From positions 1 to 18,270 of the forward strand of contig JBNKDD010000100.1 of the NCBI GenBank assembly GCA_050288085.1: DNA of 18,270 nucleotides. The letters run 5' to 3'. Shown here piece after piece: positions 14,580 to 18,270 of this stretch (the stretch's first letter is position 1; each line of letters starts with the position of its first letter). This stretch comes from JBNKDD01 sp050288085. GTDB taxonomy: Bacteria > Chloroflexota > Anaerolineae > Aggregatilineales > UBA3940. A program made the translations under genes and the position numbers. The notes under the pieces were generated by a model. It was given only the letters and a program-made list of their open reading frames with translations, was not told the DNA's origin and did not search any database.

Positions 14580-15428
14580 ATGAGCGATCAAGCGATCACC
14601 ATCATCACCGACAGCACCGCCGACCTAGCCGCCGAAACACTCAAAAAGCATGGCATTCTAACCGTGCCCCTATACGTGATCTGGGGTGAGGAATCATTAA
14701 AGGATGGGGTTGACATCGACAAACCGACCTTTTATTCTCGTCTGCCCAAAGATCCGATCCATCCGAAAACATCCCAACCTACCCCGGCAGATTTTGTGCA
14801 GGCCATAAAAGAGTCAGGGGCGAAGGAAGCGGTCGTCATCACGATTGCTGATGGCCTGAGCGGTACCTATGATTCGGTCTGCACCGCCCGCAGCATGGTC
14901 GATATCCCGATACATATTGTCGATTCGCGCTCTACATCGGTGGGGCTGGGGTTTGAGGTGATGGCCGCCGTCCGCGCCCGTGATGCCGGTGGCGATGCCC
15001 AGGCTATCGTGGCGGCTGCTGAAGCGGTGCGAGAGAATATCAGCTTGTTGTTTGTGGTCGATACCCTGGATTATCTGTACAAGGGCGGGCGGATCGGTGG
15101 GGCGGCTAAGCTGCTTGGCTCGGCGCTGCAACTCAAGCCCCTGCTGGAACTCGATAACAAGAACGGGATGATCGACTCTGTCGAGAAGATCCGCACCCGT
15201 AATAAGTCACTCCAACGGCTGGTCGAAGCGACCTTTGAACGGGTCGATCCGGACAAGCCGATCCGTGTGGCGGTCATGCACGGCGCGGCAGCCGACGACG
15301 CGGCGGCGATCTGCGATCGGATCCGGGAGAGATGTTCCCCAATCGAGTTGATCACCAGTGATATCTCCCCGATCCTGGGTGTACATACCGGGCCGGGGGT
15401 CGTGGGGATCGGTGCGCATAACGAGTAA
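14580..15428 (+). CDS. degV: DegV family (fatty-acid-binding) protein, copy 2, 282 aa
   Basis: Paralogue of the protein at 12258-13106, with the same length and the same motifs: IITDSTADLA, HPKTSQPTPADF, GLSGTYDSV, VDSRSTSVGLG, LDYLYKGGRIGG and GVHTGPGVVGIG. Differences cluster around residues 231-250 (MLGGNYEDEEPV against MHGAAADDAAAI) and 151-160. The core fatty-acid-binding motifs are conserved, so both copies are probably functional and may differ in acyl preference or partner. The frame opens at 14469, but the ATG at 14580 has GAGGGAG upstream and matches copy 1. It has its own promoter region after the lipoprotein terminator and converges on the MFS gene. Confidence 0.94.
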   Translation: MSDQAITIITDSTADLAAETLKKHGILTVPLYVIWGEESLKDGVDIDKPTFYSRLPKDPIHPKTSQPTPADFVQAIKESGAKEAVVITIADGLSGTYDSVCTARSMVDIPIHIVDSRSTSVGLGFEVMAAVRARDAGGDAQAIVAAAEAVRENISLLFVVDTLDYLYKGGRIGGAAKLLGSALQLKPLLELDNKNGMIDSVEKIRTRNKSLQRLVEATFERVDPDKPIRVAVMHGAAADDAAAICDRIRERCSPIELITSDISPILGVHTGPGVVGIGAHNE

Positions 15429-15437
15429 CTCCCTGTT

Positions 15438-15469
15438 GTAGGAGCAAGGTTGGCATACCTTGCTCCTAC
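15438..15469. terminator. perfect 13-bp hairpin between convergent degV copy 2 and MFS gene
   Basis: GTAGGAGCAAGGT (15438-15450) and ACCTTGCTCCTAC (15457-15469) are perfect complements around TGGCAT. It overlaps the TAG stop of the MFS gene (15466-15468). It probably terminates both convergent genes, though neither side has a T-run. It may be another REP-like palindrome. Confidence 0.6.
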
Positions 15470-16698
15470 GTGCTGGCAACGGATACACGCGGCTCTTTGC
15501 TGATCTGGGTCAGGGCGAACACGGCAATGGCAGCAAACAGGATCGCACAGCTCCGGTAGATTCCATTCAGTGTCATCCATTCTGCATCCAGCAGGTTTAA
15601 GGCAAACAACGGGGCCAGGGTGCTGCCCAGGTCGCCGATGGTGAAGATCACGCCCAATGCCCGACCGCGCTGGGCTGGTTCGACCCGATCACCGGCAATG
15701 GCCGGGACCAGCGATTGGACGCTGCCGCCGGTCAATGCAGCGATAAATGCACCGATCAGCGCCGGGATAAACAGGCTGCTGCCCATCATCCAGACCCCGA
15801 CTGCACCGAGCGATAGGCCAACCGCCAGCACCATCCAGCGCCCTCCAAGTTTATCGGATAGGCGGCCAGCCAACGGCGCACTGGCAATACTGAGCAGGGT
15901 TCGAAGCGCGACATAGGAACCCGTCATGGTCGCAATCGGTAGGAAGCTGCCGAAAAGCTGAATACCATCCTCGAAGAAGCCGGACAGCCACAGGATCGAG
16001 GTGGATGCGACAACCCCGACAAAGACAAAGCGCATCGCAAAAAACGGCAGCGCAGCCCAGATCACCACCACCCAGGGGAAAGGTTGGGCCGAGCGATCTG
16101 GGTCGGATTGTTTATCGATGGGGAAATCTGCCGGACGTGTCTCCGGGAGAAAGAACAACCAGATCAGCGCCGCTACCCCGATCAGGCCAGCGCTAACCCA
16201 CAGCCCACCGTGAAATCCAAGCCGGTCGGTGAGCAGTCCGCCCAGGAATGACGAGGAGGCTACCCCCAGGAAAAACCACATCTGGTATTGGCCGCTGAAG
16301 CGTCCCCGGTTCTCATCGGTGGAGATGTCGAGGATCACGGTGTTTCCGCCCACCCAGAGCAGCGACCAGGCCAATCCCCACAGCACCCGACCAACGAACA
16401 GGGGCCAGAACCCGGAACCAATCGCGTAGATCACGCTGGATAGGGTGCCGAGGAACAGCGAGGTAACCAGCAGTCCGCGCCGGGGCATGCGGTCATAGAG
16501 CAGGCCAACCGGCCCGTTGAGAACCAGACGGACGGCCCGGTTAACTCCCAACAATATGCCGACCATTGCCAGCGACACGCCAACCTGGCTGGCTATCTCC
16601 GGGTCAGGGAGGACAGTGTACAGGGTGGCATCACCTAATAGAGACACCGCCGTACCGAGTCCAAGCAGAAATAACACCCGTTGAGGATCAGCTTTCAT
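15466..16698 (-). CDS. major facilitator superfamily transporter, 410 aa
   Basis: A hydrophobic protein with about twelve membrane segments. The MFS loop motif between segments 2 and 3 is GPVGLLYDRMPRR (62-74), and its echo in the second half is APLAGRLSDKLGGRW. A hydrophilic central loop (about 195-225) divides the two six-helix halves. The TM4-5 region has RGRFSGQYQMWFFLG. The overall look is that of the drug-efflux-like MFS_1 group, but the substrate cannot be told. The ATG at 16698 has AAGG upstream. The gene follows the terminator of the two-component pair, leaving only about 30 bases for its own promoter, so some read-through from that operon is possible. Confidence 0.9.
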   Translation of the reverse strand: MKADPQRVLFLLGLGTAVSLLGDATLYTVLPDPEIASQVGVSLAMVGILLGVNRAVRLVLNGPVGLLYDRMPRRGLLVTSLFLGTLSSVIYAIGSGFWPLFVGRVLWGLAWSLLWVGGNTVILDISTDENRGRFSGQYQMWFFLGVASSSFLGGLLTDRLGFHGGLWVSAGLIGVAALIWLFFLPETRPADFPIDKQSDPDRSAQPFPWVVVIWAALPFFAMRFVFVGVVASTSILWLSGFFEDGIQLFGSFLPIATMTGSYVALRTLLSIASAPLAGRLSDKLGGRWMVLAVGLSLGAVGVWMMGSSLFIPALIGAFIAALTGGSVQSLVPAIAGDRVEPAQRGRALGVIFTIGDLGSTLAPLFALNLLDAEWMTLNGIYRSCAILFAAIAVFALTQISKEPRVSVAST

Positions 16699-16729
16699 GT
16701 GGTTACCTTTACGTGAATAAACCCCTTAG

Positions 16730-16772
16730 AAAAAACCGCCGCGCAATCAAGACGATGAAACATCGTGCGCGG
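16730..16772 (-). terminator. terminator of the two-component operon, upstream of the MFS gene
   Basis: On the minus strand a compound hairpin has an inner stem CGATG/CATCG (16753-16757 with 16761-16765) and an outer stem CCGCGC/GCGCGG (16739-16744 with 16767-16772). After CGG it runs into six T (16735-16730). It lies between the response-regulator stop and the MFS start. It could also act as an attenuator for MFS expression. Confidence 0.6.
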
Positions 16773-16841
16773 CTCTATGTATCCGTTAGAGGCGGGTATT
16801 ATACCCCCATCGTCAAGTCTGGATCATACCATCTCCCGCCG

Positions 16842-16859
16842 ATCCGCATACCGGCGGAT
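16842..16859. repeat. 6-bp hairpin after the response-regulator gene
   Basis: ATCCGC (16842-16847) pairs with GCGGAT (16854-16859) around ATACCG. It has no T-run on either strand. It may add to mRNA 3'-end stability; the functional terminator is more likely at 16730-16772. Confidence 0.35.
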
Positions 16860-16893
16860 GGCGCCATCCAACACGGAGAGTCAAAACCAACGA

Positions 16894-17553
16894 TCACTCT
16901 TGTGGATTGTCAAGTGATATCAATTTCTGATTTAGGGCGTAAAGAGCCGCCTGGGTGCGATGAGCAAGGTGGAGTTTAGACAGTATATTGCTGACATGAC
17001 TCTTGACCGTTCCTTCAGCGATGACCAGTTTGTCGGCTATTTCCCTGTTGGTCAGCCCGCGGGCAATCAGCCGCAGGACTTCTAATTCCCGTTCACTTAG
17101 TTCTGATAACAGGTTCTCTTGAGACTGCTTATCGATATCCCGTACCAATCTGGCTGCAACATCTGGATGGAGTGTTGCCTGCCCCCGGACGGCTGCGTGA
17201 ATAGCGCCAACAAGTTCTTCCGGCTCGATATCCTTGAGCAAATATCCCAAAGCTCCAGCACGCATCGCCGGGAAGAGGTGCTCATCCTCTGTGTAACTGG
17301 TCAGAACAATAATGCGAGTGGTTGGGCTGAAGGTCATGATCTGGTTAATGGCCTGTATGCCATCCATTTCGGGCATCAACAAATCCATTAAGACCACATT
17401 GGGAACATGTTTACGCGTCAGTTCTACCGCCTGCAGTCCATTTTCAGCCTCCCCAACAATCTGGATATCGGGGTAGGTTTCCAGAAAACCACGCAGCCCC
17501 TGGCGGACCACTCGATGGTCATCGGCAATCAGCACACGGATAGGTTCAGACAT
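16894..17553 (-). CDS. NarL/LuxR-family response regulator, 219 aa
   Basis: A complete receiver: D11/D12 acidic pair, phosphoacceptor D57 in VVLMDLLMPEMDG, T85 in VLTSYT and K107 in GYLLKD. A LuxR-type HTH at about 150-207 follows (LSERELEVLRLIARGLTNREIADKL, then EGTVKSHVSNILSKL). It should be phosphorylated by the kinase encoded just upstream. Upstream starts at 17628 and 17559 exist, but the ATG at 17553 has AAGG nine bases away and begins the domain. The start overlaps the kinase stop by 8 bases (ATGTCTGA), so translation is probably coupled. Target genes are unknown; the adjacent MFS gene is a candidate. Confidence 0.94.
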   Translation of the reverse strand: MSEPIRVLIADDHRVVRQGLRGFLETYPDIQIVGEAENGLQAVELTRKHVPNVVLMDLLMPEMDGIQAINQIMTFSPTTRIIVLTSYTEDEHLFPAMRAGALGYLLKDIEPEELVGAIHAAVRGQATLHPDVAARLVRDIDKQSQENLLSELSERELEVLRLIARGLTNREIADKLVIAEGTVKSHVSNILSKLHLAHRTQAALYALNQKLISLDNPQE

Positions 17554-18270
17554 GAGCATTATCCTTTTGTGAATCGGTATGTGGCAGGTTGGCGAGAATA
17601 CGTGTACCGTGACCCGGAGCAGCCTCAACCGCCAACGTGCCTCCCAACTCGGCCAGTCGTTCGGTCATTCCCTGGATTCCCATCGTCGTTTTGAGTTGAA
17701 GTCTTGCCATATCAAAGCCTTTGCCGTTATCGACAATACTTAATGTGATGGTTTTATCTTTGAGATATAAGTCAACATGCACTTCTGTCGCTTCTGCATG
17801 ACGCACAACATTGGTCATAGCTTCCTGTACTACCCTGAACAGGGCTTGTTCGTGGATGGGTGGCAGTTCATACTTGCTTGATTCAGCCATTTGCCAATGG
17901 ACTTGAATACCATGCCGCCTTTCAAACGTCCCCAGGTAGTCCGTCAAGGCCGGAACCAACCCTCGCTCATCCAGCCCTGCCGGTCGCAGTTCGTTGAGCA
18001 ATGCATACATTTCAACCTGCGCCTGGTGGCTGTGCTCTTTCGCTTCTAACAATCTGGCTCTGGCGGTTTCCAGATCGGTATCCAGCAGATTGAGCGCCGC
18101 TGCGGCGGACAGATTCACGCCAAACAGGTGTTGTTTGACACCATCGTGTAATTCTCGCGCCAAACGATGTCGTTCTTCCAGGGCAGCCAGCCACTGGTTC
18201 TTTTCTGCGAGCCGGGCATTGTGGCGAGCTAACTCTTGCAGCTGTATGGTATCAGCCTGGATTTGTTCCG
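17546..18270 (-). CDS. NarX/DesK-type sensor histidine kinase (5' end outside the window)
   Basis: The frame is open to the right edge, so the gene is cut; 240 residues are visible. They start with a coiled helix (EQIQADTIQLQEL...LEERHR), then the HisKA_3 dimer-phosphoacceptor box RLARELHDGVKQHLFG with its His. The HATPase N box QEAMTNVVRHA, G1 box VDNGKGFD and G2 region GIQGMTERLAELGGTL follow. The apparent start at 18163 is a TTG inside the HisKA_3 box (RHRLARELHDG) and should not be used. Sensor domains lie upstream, out of view. It overlaps the response-regulator gene by 8 bases and is its cognate kinase. Confidence 0.92.
   Translation of the reverse strand, partial: EQIQADTIQLQELARHNARLAEKNQWLAALEERHRLARELHDGVKQHLFGVNLSAAAALNLLDTDLETARARLLEAKEHSHQAQVEMYALLNELRPAGLDERGLVPALTDYLGTFERRHGIQVHWQMAESSKYELPPIHEQALFRVVQEAMTNVVRHAEATEVHVDLYLKDKTITLSIVDNGKGFDMARLQLKTTMGIQGMTERLAELGGTLAVEAAPGHGTRILANLPHTDSQKDNAHV

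Noticed and set aside
15071..15580. 169-codon minus-strand open frame across the end of degV copy 2
   Set aside because: Antisense to a conserved gene and overlapping the MFS 3' end; no recognisable domain.

Overview
The window looks like part of the chromosome of an anaerobic or facultatively anaerobic bacterium, most plausibly a Chloroflexota (Anaerolineae-like) lineage. That placement is inferred from gene style: a lipoprotein with a Thr-Pro-rich linker before a beta-propeller, a ferredoxin-dependent 2-oxoacid oxidoreductase, DegV paralogues and a HEAT/PBS-lyase repeat protein. No rRNA or other phylogenetic marker is present. I see no tRNA, insertion sequence, CRISPR array or prophage.

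Layout. 1-429 has no convincing complete gene; it holds an inverted repeat, one copy of a dispersed intergenic repeat and a minus-strand terminator. 430-1215 (-) is an eight-unit HEAT-repeat protein, divergent from a class IV PLP aminotransferase (1529-2350, +). A two-domain regulator with a degenerate receiver (2400-3119, -) is divergent from an unrecognised 250-residue protein (3310-4062, +). An AhpD/carboxymuconolactone-decarboxylase-fold protein (4358-4714, +) has a perfect CRP-type palindrome upstream and a strong terminator downstream. Two minus-strand genes follow: a membrane-anchored PQQ-type propeller (4877-6157) and an unrecognised 181-residue protein (6357-6902).

7142-9855 (-) is a four-gene operon, delta-alpha-beta-gamma, for a 2-oxoacid:ferredoxin oxidoreductase of the VorB (branched-chain 2-oxoacid) type. 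It has a hairpin-rich leader and a clear terminator. Next is an orphan PAS hybrid-membrane histidine kinase (10117-11937, -) whose G1 box has Asn in place of the usual Asp. 12258-15428 (+) holds two DegV proteins of identical length (282 residues, about 72% identical by hand count) on either side of a propeller lipoprotein; the two degV copies share an upstream sequence block. An MFS transporter (15466-16698, -) comes next, then a NarL/LuxR response regulator and its histidine kinase (16894 to the window end, -). Their genes overlap by 8 bases and a terminator follows them.

How it fits together. The aminotransferase and the oxidoreductase could form a route for branched-chain amino acid oxidation or reductive synthesis: amino acid to 2-oxoacid to acyl-CoA with reduced ferredoxin. 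This is inference, because the two loci lie 5 kb apart and the substrate cannot be read from sequence alone. The rest is a mix of sensing (three regulators), envelope propeller proteins, fatty-acid-binding DegV and transport. The most unusual signals are intergenic: a three-copy mosaic repeat, REP-like hairpins sharing one loop, and two CRP-type palindromes.
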